A stretch of DNA of 64,000 bases from contig NZ_SPHO01000002.1 in NCBI RefSeq assembly GCF_005845215.1, positions 1 to 64,000 on the forward strand, in the 5' to 3' direction. Shown here one piece after another: positions 26,942 to 34,831 of this stretch (the stretch's first letter is position 1; each line of letters starts with the position of its first letter). The DNA comes from Clostridium sp. 1001271st1 H5. GTDB lineage: Bacteria; Bacillota; Clostridia; Lachnospirales; Lachnospiraceae. The notes beneath the pieces are model-generated. The model was not told the DNA's origin. It made no database searches and saw only the letters and a list, made by a program, of their open reading frames with translations. The position numbers and the translations under genes are program-made.

Positions 26942-26946
26942 TGGAT

Positions 26947-27603
26947 ATGAATCAGACATTCCGGGTGGGAGTCATCCGCGTCATTACTCTCCCGGACCAG
27001 GCCCAGGCGGAAATCCACGGCAGGCTGATGGAGCAGTATGTACCGGCGCTTAAAACCTTTACGGTCTGCATCCCGGACCAGCCAGAGGGAATACACAGCC
27101 TGGAATTAAAGGTGCAGGCAGTGCCGAAAATCATAAAAGCAGCCAGGGCGTTTGAGGATGCGGACGCCGTTGTAGTCAGCTGTGCCGACGACCCGGCTGT
27201 GGAGGAACTGAGAGAGGAACTGGATATTCCGGTCATCGGGGCAGGCAGCTCCGTGGCAGCCATGGCCGGACGGTACGGGGCGCATCCGGGCATACTGGGT
27301 ATCACGGACTATGCGCCGGAGCCGTATGCCAGAATATTTGGAGACAGGCTGATTAACCTGGGAACGCCGGAGGGAGTGAACGGCACCCTTGATTTGATGA
27401 CGGATAAGGGGAGGGAGAGTGTAATCAGGAAGGCGCTGGAGTTAAGGGCTGCGGGCGCCTCCTCCATCGCCCTTTCCTGCACAGGAATGAGCACCATCGG
27501 TATTTCGGACCTGCTCATGAGAAAATGCGGGATTCCTGTTATTGACCCGGTGCTGGCAGAAAGCGTCTGCACATATTTTGAGTGCCTGAGGACGAAAAAA
27601 TAG
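26947..27603 (+). CDS. Asp/Glu/hydantoin racemase-family protein
   Basis: The start is taken at ATG 26947, eight bases after GGAG; the overlapping ATG at 26941 is too close to it. The 219-residue protein has the two-cysteine layout of cofactor-independent racemases: VVVSCADD (Cys79) and ALSCTGM (Cys178). The overall pattern is nearest to hydantoin racemases. It would interconvert D- and L-forms of an amino-acid-like compound. Its place between an M20 hydrolase and DUF1177/AroM fits a catabolic route. Substrate unknown. Confidence 0.82.
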   Translation: MNQTFRVGVIRVITLPDQAQAEIHGRLMEQYVPALKTFTVCIPDQPEGIHSLELKVQAVPKIIKAARAFEDADAVVVSCADDPAVEELREELDIPVIGAGSSVAAMAGRYGAHPGILGITDYAPEPYARIFGDRLINLGTPEGVNGTLDLMTDKGRESVIRKALELRAAGASSIALSCTGMSTIGISDLLMRKCGIPVIDPVLAESVCTYFECLRTKK

Positions 27604-27620
27604 AGAGAGGGCTTACAAGG

Positions 27621-28553
27621 ATGTTAATGCGACCAATTTTAGAATTATACGATATACTGGACAGCAGCTTTGTTTCCGGAAAGGCCATAAAGACATACTT
27701 TGAACAGTTTGGCGCCAATCAGGTGGAAGTGCGCACCATGTCCCAGCAGGGACATGCCACTGATTTCGTGAAAATCAGGATTCCGGGACGGTATGGAAAG
27801 ACTTCGGGCGGCGCAGCCCCCACTCTGGGAATACTGGGGCGCCTGGGCGGACTGGGCGCCAGGCCGGATGCCACTGGTTTTGTCTCCGATGGGGACGGGG
27901 CCCTGGCAGTGCTGGCGGTTGCGTCCAAACTGTTTACCATGAAACGCAACGGGGATGAGCTGGATGGGGATGTGATTGTGGCCACCCACATCTGCCCGTC
28001 CGCTCCCACCATGCCCCATGAGCCGGTGCCCTTCATGGGCTCCCCGGTGGACATGGCTGTGATGAATGAGGCGGAGGTGGACGGGGATATGGATGCCATC
28101 CTTTCCGTGGACACTACCAAGGGAAACAGAATCATCAACCACAGGGGGTTTGCCATATCACCCACGGTAAAGGAAGGGTACATCCTGCGCATCAGCGACG
28201 ATTTGCTGGATATCATGCAGATGACCACAGGGGAACTGCCCTATACCTTCCCCATTACCATACAGGATATCACGCCGTATGGGAATTCACTGTACCACCT
28301 GAACAGCGTGCTGCAGCCGTCCACGGCAACCAGGGCCCCGGTGGTGGGGGTTGCAATTACCAGTGAGAGCATGGTGCCGGGCTGTGCCACAGGGGCCACC
28401 CATCTGAATGATGTGGAGGAGGCAGCCAGGTTTGCACTGGAGACAGCAAAGGCATTTGGCAAGGGTAAATGCCGTTTCTACGATGAGGATGAGTACCGGA
28501 TGCTGATTGAAAAATACGGCTCCATGGCCCATATCCAGACAATGGGGCGGTGA
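27621..28553 (+). CDS. DUF1177-family protein
   Basis: The protein starts MLMRPILELYDILDSSFVSG (ATG 27621; ATG 27627 is better spaced from ACAAGG and equally possible). It is about 310 residues, normal for DUF1177. Conserved-looking segments are HATDFVKIRIPG, GRLGGLGARPD, FVSDGDGALAV, THICPSAPTMPHEPVPFMG and SVDTTKGNR. These Asp/His-rich stretches suggest a metal-dependent hydrolase-like active site, but no function is established to my knowledge. It is co-translated with AroM (GTGA overlap) and follows the racemase closely. Confidence 0.85.
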   Translation: MLMRPILELYDILDSSFVSGKAIKTYFEQFGANQVEVRTMSQQGHATDFVKIRIPGRYGKTSGGAAPTLGILGRLGGLGARPDATGFVSDGDGALAVLAVASKLFTMKRNGDELDGDVIVATHICPSAPTMPHEPVPFMGSPVDMAVMNEAEVDGDMDAILSVDTTKGNRIINHRGFAISPTVKEGYILRISDDLLDIMQMTTGELPYTFPITIQDITPYGNSLYHLNSVLQPSTATRAPVVGVAITSESMVPGCATGATHLNDVEEAARFALETAKAFGKGKCRFYDEDEYRMLIEKYGSMAHIQTMGR

Positions 28554-29233
28554 CGGCGGTGGGGAAAATCGGGTTTATTACCATCGGTCAGTCGCCGCGC
28601 ACGGATGTGGTGCCTGAGATAAGAGAGATACTGGGCCGGGATGTCCAAATTCTGGAGGCAGGCGCCCTGGATGGGCTGGACCGGGCGGAGATAGAGGCCC
28701 TGGGCCCGGAACAGGGCTGTGAAAACGTACTGGTGTCAAGGCTGAGGGACGGTTCATGGGTTACCATGGATGAGAAAAAGCTGCTGCCGCTTTTGGAGGA
28801 GAGAATCAGCCGGCTGGAGGAGCAGGGAGCGGGACTTGCGGTACTGCTGTGTACCGGTCCCTTTCCACGGCTGGGGTCGGGAGGGATTCCGGTCATTTAC
28901 CCTTTCCGGCTGATGGAGACTGTGTTTCCCTGCTTTTCAGTCCGGGGCAGGGTGGGAATCGTGACGCCGGATGAGAAGCAGAAGGAACTGTGCATGGGGA
29001 AGTGGTCCCCTGTCATGAAGCATGTGGCAGTGACCGTGTGCAACCCATACGACAGGGACTGCAGCCTGGAGCAGGCAGCCATGGACATGAGAAACGCCGA
29101 CCCTGATTTCATTGTGCTGGACTGCATTGGCTATAACAAAGAAATGAAACAGAAAATGGAGCAGCTCACCGGAAAGCCGGTTATCCTGCCCAGAGGTTTT
29201 CTGGCAGGCGTTATCAGGGAGTGGTGCGGCTGA
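28550..29233 (+). CDS. AroM-family protein
   Basis: The protein of about 227 residues opens KIGFITIGQSPRTDVVPEI, the AroM family signature, and contains two cysteine motifs, LLCTGPF (Cys101) and LDCIGYN (Cys192). Their spacing and local sequence recall the paired cysteines of the Asp/Glu racemase superfamily. The family has no established reaction. Start is GTG 28550, overlapping the DUF1177 stop, or GTG 28559. It is the last gene of the ECF operon, followed by a good terminator. Confidence 0.82.
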   Translation: MTAVGKIGFITIGQSPRTDVVPEIREILGRDVQILEAGALDGLDRAEIEALGPEQGCENVLVSRLRDGSWVTMDEKKLLPLLEERISRLEEQGAGLAVLLCTGPFPRLGSGGIPVIYPFRLMETVFPCFSVRGRVGIVTPDEKQKELCMGKWSPVMKHVAVTVCNPYDRDCSLEQAAMDMRNADPDFIVLDCIGYNKEMKQKMEQLTGKPVILPRGFLAGVIREWCG

Positions 29234-29292
29234 TTTACAGCCTGGCTGGTCAGCAGCGCAGTGATTTGCAGGAATACCATAGTGATGTTTTA

Positions 29293-29328
29293 AAATAAGC
29301 ATTTGTCCTTGGGCAGATGCTTATTTTT
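29293..29328 (+). terminator. Terminator of the ECF/AroM operon
   Basis: AAATAAGCAT (29293-29302) pairs perfectly with ATGCTTATTT (29317-29326) and runs into TTTTT (29324-29328). Confidence 0.8.
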
Positions 29329-29370
29329 GCGGATTCAGCCCATACTTATAGAAAAAAGGAAGGGACTGCC

Positions 29371-29520
29371 ATGGAACTGTCACCTAAGGCCGGACGCCTG
29401 CTCCGACTGCTGTATCTGCGGCATATGCCGGGTATCCTGGGCATGGAGATTGGGGCGCGTTTAAAATTAAGGGAATCTTTATTGAAATTAACAGGATATG
29501 ATGGTAAGCTTCATAGGTAA
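29371..29520 (+). CDS. Possible small protein (49 residues)
   Basis: An ATG at 29371 is preceded by AAGGAAGGGACTGCC and opens a reading frame of 49 residues (MELSPKAGRLLRLLYLRHMP, then a basic, leucine-rich tail ending KLHR). It has no family I recognise and no membrane segment. It sits in the 315-base gap between the AroM gene and the next lipoprotein, after the terminator. The good ribosome binding site is the only positive evidence; it could be non-coding leader. Confidence 0.35.
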   Translation: MELSPKAGRLLRLLYLRHMPGILGMEIGARLKLRESLLKLTGYDGKLHR

Positions 29521-29548
29521 TCTGATATAAGATGGGAGGAATTGCAAT

Positions 29549-30184
29549 ATGAAGAGACATTCATTGATTATAGCGGCGGCTGCACTGGCAGCGGCCATGG
29601 TACTGGGAACCGGCTGCGCCAGGAAACCGGCGGTGGAGACATCGGAGACAGCCGCCAGCCAGGCTTCGGCTGGGGAAACCGCCAAGGCGCCGGAGACAAC
29701 GGCCCAGGTCCTGGAAACCACGGAGCAGGCGGCTGAGGCAAAGGAAGTATACCATATGCTTCAGGGAACCGTCACAAAGGTGACGGAGGACGGCTCTGTG
29801 TTCACCCTTCAGGCGGACGACGGCAGAGATTATGATATCAGGCAGTCAGATATCCGGGATGTGGAAGTGGAGATTGAGGAGGATGTACAGATTGCCGTTG
29901 CGTATATAGGAGAGCCTCTGGGCAGGCTGGAGGATGTGACCCTGGTGGTGGCCCTTCCGGAGCAGGAGGAATGGAGCATCCTTACGGAGAAAGGCACGAC
30001 CACGGCCAACGCCATGAGCAGCTTTACCATGAAGACAGACGACGGCCAGGAGTTAAGCTTTTTAAAGGATAACTGCCCCATAGAGGACGGGGCCCTGGCA
30101 GGCGACAGCGGGGATAAGGTAACCGTGACCTATGTGAATTCCCAGGGAGTGAACTACCCGGTGGAGATTAAAGGTACAAAATAG
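29549..30184 (+). CDS. Lipoprotein with two repeated beta-rich domains
   Basis: The 211-residue precursor has a signal peptide with a lipobox around Cys23 (GTGC), then a Thr/Ala/Glu linker to about residue 65. Two similar modules follow (about 69-135 and 140-211), each of the form GTVTKVTEDGSVFTLQADDG, acid-rich middle, then VTYV. It is a shorter paralogue of the lipoprotein at 61591-62424, which has three such modules. It should sit on the outer face of the membrane. Function is unknown; binding is more likely than catalysis, as no catalytic motif is seen. It follows GGGAGGAATTGCAAT. Confidence 0.75.
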   Translation: MKRHSLIIAAAALAAAMVLGTGCARKPAVETSETAASQASAGETAKAPETTAQVLETTEQAAEAKEVYHMLQGTVTKVTEDGSVFTLQADDGRDYDIRQSDIRDVEVEIEEDVQIAVAYIGEPLGRLEDVTLVVALPEQEEWSILTEKGTTTANAMSSFTMKTDDGQELSFLKDNCPIEDGALAGDSGDKVTVTYVNSQGVNYPVEIKGTK

Positions 30185-30216
30185 AAGGACTGAGGCCACA
30201 ATTTTGTGAAAAACCC

Positions 30217-30245
30217 TTGCAAAATAAGTATTTTCCCTGTACAAT
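30217..30245 (+). promoter_or_regulatory. Sigma-A promoter upstream of the first ABC-F gene
   Basis: TTGCAA (30217-30222) and TACAAT (30240-30245) are 17 bases apart. Transcription would start near 30252, giving a leader of about 147 bases that contains two hairpins. A second possible -10 (TATAAT, 30362-30367) lies closer to the gene but lacks a clear -35. Confidence 0.6.
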
Positions 30246-30266
30246 CTGATATTGAGTAAACAGCGT

Positions 30267-30294
30267 GAGAGGGGCCGTATATGACCCCTCTTTT
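30267..30294 (+). terminator. Leader hairpin with U-tract (attenuator candidate)
   Basis: GAGAGGGG (30267-30274) pairs with CCCCTC plus T (30285-30291), followed by TTTT. It lies at the very start of the leader of the ABC-F gene, a place where antibiotic-responsive attenuators are known for some ABC-F genes. Confidence 0.55.
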
Positions 30295-30304
30295 ACTAGG
30301 GTGT

Positions 30305-30350
30305 GTTTGAAAATGGTTTTCCGTCAGATGGCGGCAGCGGATTTTCAAAC
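30305..30350. repeat. Inverted repeat in the ABC-F leader
   Basis: GTTTGAAAAT (30305-30314) and ATTTTCAAAC (30341-30350) are perfect 10-base complements around a 26-base GC-rich loop. It may be a second leader hairpin that competes with the upstream attenuator or a small repeated element. Confidence 0.6.
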
Positions 30351-30398
30351 AGGCCCTTGAGTATAATAACAGAACAGATTAAGAGAAAGGTAACGAAC

Positions 30399-32036
30399 AT
30401 GATTAGTACAAGCAACATATCCCTTCGCGTGGGCAAGAAGGCATTGTTTGAGGATGTGAATATCAAATTCACCGAGGGCAACTGCTATGGACTTATCGGT
30501 GCGAACGGCGCCGGAAAGTCCACATTCCTTAAAATCCTGTCAGGCCAGCTGGAGCCTACCAGCGGCGATGTCATCATCACCCCCGGACAGAGGCTGTCCT
30601 TCCTGCAGCAGGACCACTTTAAGTATGACCAGTACACGGTTCTGGATACGGTTATCATGGGCAACAAGAGGCTGTATGAGATAATGAAGGAAAAGGAAGC
30701 CATCTACATGAAGGAGGACTTCACGGACGAGGACGGCATCAAGGCCGCTGAGTTAGAGGGTGAATTCGCCAACATGAACGGATGGGAGGCAGAGTCGGAT
30801 GCTGAAAGCCTGTTAAACGGACTTGGCATTGAGCCGGACCTGCACTATGTGCAGATGGCCTCGCTTCTGGGCGCCCAGAAGGTAAAGGTGCTGCTGGCCC
30901 AGGCCCTGTTCGGCAACCCGGACATCCTGCTTCTGGATGAGCCTACCAACCACCTGGATTTGGACGCCATTGCGTGGCTGGAGGAGTTTTTGATTAACTT
31001 TGAGAACACGGTTATCGTGGTATCCCATGACCGTTATTTCCTGAATAAGGTCTGCACCCAGATAGCGGACATTGACTATGGCAAAATCCAGCTGTATGCA
31101 GGAAACTATGACTTCTGGGTGGAGTCCAGCCAGCTGATTGTCAAGCAGATGAAGGAAGCCAACCGCAAGAAGGAAGAGAAGATTAAGGAACTGCAGGAAT
31201 TCATCCAGCGCTTCTCCGCCAATGCTTCCAAGTCCAAGCAGGCTACTTCCCGTAAGCGCGCCCTGGAGAAGATTGAACTGGACGACATCCGTCCTTCCAG
31301 CCGTAAGTATCCATACATTGATTTCCGTCCTTTCCGCGAGATTGGCAACGAGGTCCTTACCGTGGAGCACTTAAGCAAGACCATTGACGGCGAGAAGATA
31401 CTGGACGATATCTCCTTCATCCTGGGCCGCGAGGACAAGGTGGCCCTGGTGGGACCAAATGAGCGGGCCAAGACCGTGCTCTTTAAGATTCTGTCCGGCG
31501 AGATGGAGCCGGATGAGGGAAGCTATAAGTGGGGGCTTACCACCTCCCAGGCCTACTTCCCCAAGGACAACAGCGCCGAGTTTGACAACGATGATACCAT
31601 CGTGGAGTGGCTGACCCAGTATTCGCCTGAGAAGGACGTAACCTATGTCCGCGGCTTCCTGGGACGTATGCTGTTTGCCGGGGAGGACGGCGTGAAGAAG
31701 GTGAAGGTCCTTTCCGGAGGCGAGAAGGTGCGCTGTATGCTGTCCAAGATGATGATATCAGGGGCCAATGTGCTGATGCTGGATGAGCCGACGGACCATC
31801 TGGACATGGAGTCCATTGACGCGCTGAACCGCGGTATGATTAAGTTCCCGGGCGTAATGATTTTCTCCTCCCGTGACCACCAGATTGTGCAGACCACTGC
31901 AAACCGCATCATGGAAATCATCAACGGCAAGCTGGTAGATAAGATTACCACCTACGATGAGTACCTTGAAAGTGATGAGATGGCTCGTAAGAGATTTACC
32001 TTCACATTGACTGAAAGTGAAGAGGCAGACGATTAA
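30399..32036 (+). CDS. ABC-F ATPase with one degenerate composite ATP site
   Basis: The start is ATG 30399 (MISTSNISLRVGKK) after AGAGAAAGGTAACGAAC; the longer reading runs through the leader hairpins. The 545-residue protein has two ABC domains, no membrane helices and a charged linker (about 240-320), as in ribosome-acting ABC-F proteins of the YbiT/EttA kind. Domain 1 has an intact Walker A (GANGAGKST) but a broken signature (LLGAQ). Domain 2 has a broken Walker A (GPNERAKT) but an intact signature (LSGGEK); its H-loop reads SSRDHQ. So one composite ATP site is complete and the other is lost. Similar variants occur in YbiT-like proteins, so this is not a mutation of one strain. Confidence 0.88.
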   Translation: MISTSNISLRVGKKALFEDVNIKFTEGNCYGLIGANGAGKSTFLKILSGQLEPTSGDVIITPGQRLSFLQQDHFKYDQYTVLDTVIMGNKRLYEIMKEKEAIYMKEDFTDEDGIKAAELEGEFANMNGWEAESDAESLLNGLGIEPDLHYVQMASLLGAQKVKVLLAQALFGNPDILLLDEPTNHLDLDAIAWLEEFLINFENTVIVVSHDRYFLNKVCTQIADIDYGKIQLYAGNYDFWVESSQLIVKQMKEANRKKEEKIKELQEFIQRFSANASKSKQATSRKRALEKIELDDIRPSSRKYPYIDFRPFREIGNEVLTVEHLSKTIDGEKILDDISFILGREDKVALVGPNERAKTVLFKILSGEMEPDEGSYKWGLTTSQAYFPKDNSAEFDNDDTIVEWLTQYSPEKDVTYVRGFLGRMLFAGEDGVKKVKVLSGGEKVRCMLSKMMISGANVLMLDEPTDHLDMESIDALNRGMIKFPGVMIFSSRDHQIVQTTANRIMEIINGKLVDKITTYDEYLESDEMARKRFTFTLTESEEADD

Positions 32037-32056
32037 TATAGTGGCAGTGACAGGGC

Positions 32057-32084
32057 GGCAGGATGGATGAATCCTGCCCCTTTT
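32057..32084 (+). terminator. Terminator of the ABC-F gene
   Basis: GGCAGGAT (32057-32064) pairs with ATCCTGCC (32071-32078), then CCTTTT. The upstream in-frame ATG of the next reading frame lies inside this hairpin, which argues for that gene's later start. Confidence 0.7.
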
Positions 32085-32119
32085 CAGTAGAGGCTGGGAT
32101 TCCGAAAGGGGATGAACCG

Positions 32120-34255
32120 TTGAGAAAAGCATATATCCAGGCACTGGCAGCCTGTCTGGCCCTGGCCCTGTCAGGGTGCGCGGCAGGGAACAACCGGCTG
32201 GAGCAGGCAGGGGGCGCTGCCGCAGACCGTCCGGCACAGCAGGCCGGACAGGCCGGAGACAAGGCCGGACAGACAGGAGATAAGTCCGGGCAGACAGGAG
32301 ATAATGCCGGACAGGAGGATACAGAGTCCGTGCCGGGGGAGGGAGAGGACAGCCCTTATAAGGCAGGAAAGCTGGGAGATGACTACATTCTTCCCCATGG
32401 AGCGGAACACGCGTACACGGCCGGGGAACTGGCCGGGCTGACTGCGGAGGAACTGAGGATAGCCAGGAATGAGATTTATGCAAGGCATGGAAGATGGTTT
32501 AAGAGCGAGGACCTGAACCGGTATTTCCGGAAGAAATCCTGGTACGAACCATCGGTGGAGCCGGATGCCTTTGACAGCAGTGTGCTGAACCGGAATGAGC
32601 GGGACAATCTTAAAATCATTAAGCAGCTGGAGGAAGGACGGAGTGTCTGCACTGCGCCCAGAATCGGGGTGGAGGATTTCCCGGTGATAGACGGCTCCAC
32701 GGCTGCCCTGCCCCTTATGCATGCCCTGTACCGCATGACCACGGGAGCCACGGCCATGGAGGCGGAGGCAGCGGTGAACCACCATAAGACCACAGGTGCG
32801 TGGCTGTCCCTGATTCAGGGGGATGGGGGGGGGTGGTACGGAAAAGCCGACCTGGTGATTGCCTATGAACCGGGGGAGCAGGTGGAAAAGGCAATGCAGG
32901 AGTCCGGCAGGGAAATCCTTATGAAGCCAATCGGCAGGGACGCCCTGGTATTCCTGGCCAACCGTTCCAATCCGGTTAAGTCCCTTACCGGCAGACAGAT
33001 AGCGGACATCTATTCCGGCGCCATCCGCAACTGGAAGGATGTGGGCGGCAGGAACAGAGCCATTCAGGCATTCCAGAGGACCGGGGATTCCGGCAGCCAG
33101 AACCTGATGGAGAAGCTGGTCATGAAGGGAACCGCCATGGCAGACGCGCCAAAGGAGCTGGTGTCCGGGGATATGGGGGAGCTGATTGAGAAAGTATCGG
33201 CCTATGACGGAACCGGGGACGCCCTGGGATATTCGGTGTACTACTATGCCAGGAATATGTACCGGAAACCGGAGCTGGCCTTTATGGCAGTGGACGGCGT
33301 GATGCCGGACAGCGATACCATCCGGGACAAAAGCTATCCCTTTGTCAACGATTTTTACGCTGCTGTCCGGGCTGATGAGCCAAAGGATTCAAAGGCATAC
33401 CAGCTCTTTGAGTGGCTTACCACTGAGGATGGACAGTCCCTGATTAACGGCCTGGGGTATGTGGGCGTTGGAAAAGGGGAAAAGGAACTGCCAGGGGAGC
33501 TGACTGGTTTGGATGAGGCATTTGAGGGCTCTGTGCCACTTCCTGAGGGCTATGTGATTCTGGCCTCCGGGCCTGCCCTTTACGGTGAGGCGGGAATCGG
33601 CGTGTTCGACTCCAGCATGCGCCTGCTTCAGTTTATCAGCCATGTGGAGGGCAGCAGCGTGTCTCCTTACCTGGAGTGCAGCAGGGAAACAGTCATCCCG
33701 GCCATGGATACCCTGACAGGGAAATACGGGCATTATTCCATTGCAGAGAACCGGTGGGTGGACTGGTCCGGGGATGACACATGGGAGAAAGCATACCGGC
33801 TGGAGGAGTCCTTTAGGGAGGACCACCAGGACCTTCTTCAGATGTACGGCATAACCGGGGAGGATGTGGAAACCAGATATTACTCAGACAGCGGGCTTCC
33901 GGTTATCCTGATGAGGCAGGGAAATCTGGAACACTACTATGACGTATATGGAAACCATCTGCTGGATTACGACACAGAGGGAAAGACAGAGGATGAGCTG
34001 CCCTACCGCTATGTGGTCCAGGTGGGAGGCGGCACAGCATACATCTGCATCACGGACCAGGATTCGTACCGGTCCCGGTACATCATCTGCCGGGACGGGA
34101 AACCGGTGAAGGAGCTTGTCTCCAATGAAAAGGGAGATGTGAGCACCATTGGACAGTATTTTTACACAAGATGGAACGGCCCTTACTGTTATTTTTACAA
34201 TTACAAGGACGAGGCATGTGCCAAATTCCTGAACGGATATTATGGAATGGATTGA
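32120..34255 (+). CDS. Lipoprotein fusing YARHG and phosphate-binding-protein-like domains
   Basis: A TTG start at 32120 with AAAGGGG eight bases upstream gives a clean lipoprotein signal (MRKAYIQALAACLALALSGC). The mature part has a Gly/Gln/Asp-rich linker with the repeated unit GQTGDK (about 45-75), a YARHG module (about 110-180, containing NEIYARHGRWF), a PstS-like binding domain (about 195-455, IDGSTAALPLMHALY, then TGDSGSQN), and a C-terminal beta-rich domain of about 230 residues that I do not recognise. No transporter genes lie beside it, so it more likely senses or anchors something at the cell surface than feeds a permease. Confidence 0.78.
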   Translation: MRKAYIQALAACLALALSGCAAGNNRLEQAGGAAADRPAQQAGQAGDKAGQTGDKSGQTGDNAGQEDTESVPGEGEDSPYKAGKLGDDYILPHGAEHAYTAGELAGLTAEELRIARNEIYARHGRWFKSEDLNRYFRKKSWYEPSVEPDAFDSSVLNRNERDNLKIIKQLEEGRSVCTAPRIGVEDFPVIDGSTAALPLMHALYRMTTGATAMEAEAAVNHHKTTGAWLSLIQGDGGGWYGKADLVIAYEPGEQVEKAMQESGREILMKPIGRDALVFLANRSNPVKSLTGRQIADIYSGAIRNWKDVGGRNRAIQAFQRTGDSGSQNLMEKLVMKGTAMADAPKELVSGDMGELIEKVSAYDGTGDALGYSVYYYARNMYRKPELAFMAVDGVMPDSDTIRDKSYPFVNDFYAAVRADEPKDSKAYQLFEWLTTEDGQSLINGLGYVGVGKGEKELPGELTGLDEAFEGSVPLPEGYVILASGPALYGEAGIGVFDSSMRLLQFISHVEGSSVSPYLECSRETVIPAMDTLTGKYGHYSIAENRWVDWSGDDTWEKAYRLEESFREDHQDLLQMYGITGEDVETRYYSDSGLPVILMRQGNLEHYYDVYGNHLLDYDTEGKTEDELPYRYVVQVGGGTAYICITDQDSYRSRYIICRDGKPVKELVSNEKGDVSTIGQYFYTRWNGPYCYFYNYKDEACAKFLNGYYGMD

Positions 34256-34268
34256 GAGGAGAAAAGAC

Positions 34269-34754
34269 ATGGAAAAAATCACCAGTTTTACCATTGACCA
34301 CAATAAGCTGCAGCCAGGGGTCTATGTATCCAGGAAAGACCAGGTGGAAGGCGCGGTTGTGACCACCTTTGACCTGCGGATGACCTCGCCCAACCAGGAG
34401 CCGGTGATGAATACGGCGGAAATGCATACCATCGAGCATCTGGGGGCAACCTTTTTAAGGAATCACGGGACCTTTGGGAAAAAATGCATCTATTTCGGAC
34501 CCATGGGATGCAGGACCGGGTTCTATCTGCTGCTGGCAGGGGACTATGAGTCAGGGGATATCCTGCCCCTGATGGTGGAAATGTATGAGTTCATCCGTGA
34601 TTTTGACGGTGAGGTGCCGGGGGCATCCCCAAAGGACTGCGGCAATTATCTGGATATGAATCTGGGTATGGCCAGATTCCTGGCCAAAAAGTACCTGGAT
34701 GTGCTGTACCATGTGGACGAATTCCCGGAATCCAGGCTGGTATATCCGGAGTAA
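34269..34754 (+). CDS. luxS: S-ribosylhomocysteine lyase
   Basis: Start ATG 34269 (MEKITSFTIDHNKL) has GAGAGGAG upstream. The 161-residue enzyme has the metal motif HTIEHL, a downstream Cys in GPMGCRTGFYL and the LuxS fold length. It splits S-ribosylhomocysteine into homocysteine and the AI-2 precursor DPD, within the activated methyl cycle. The other cycle genes (pfs, metK) are not in this window. It lies 13 bases after the lipoprotein gene. Confidence 0.96.
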   Translation: MEKITSFTIDHNKLQPGVYVSRKDQVEGAVVTTFDLRMTSPNQEPVMNTAEMHTIEHLGATFLRNHGTFGKKCIYFGPMGCRTGFYLLLAGDYESGDILPLMVEMYEFIRDFDGEVPGASPKDCGNYLDMNLGMARFLAKKYLDVLYHVDEFPESRLVYPE

Positions 34755-34831
34755 GCAGTCATTGAAATATAAGACAGGGACGTACCGGAAAAGTCATAAC
34801 CGGAGCATGTTCCGGAGAGGAGCCATAAAAA

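Noticed and set aside
32063..32119. Upstream ATG extension of the YARHG/PstS-like lipoprotein.
   Set aside because: It lies within a terminator hairpin and would bury the signal peptide; TTG 32120 has a proper ribosome binding site.
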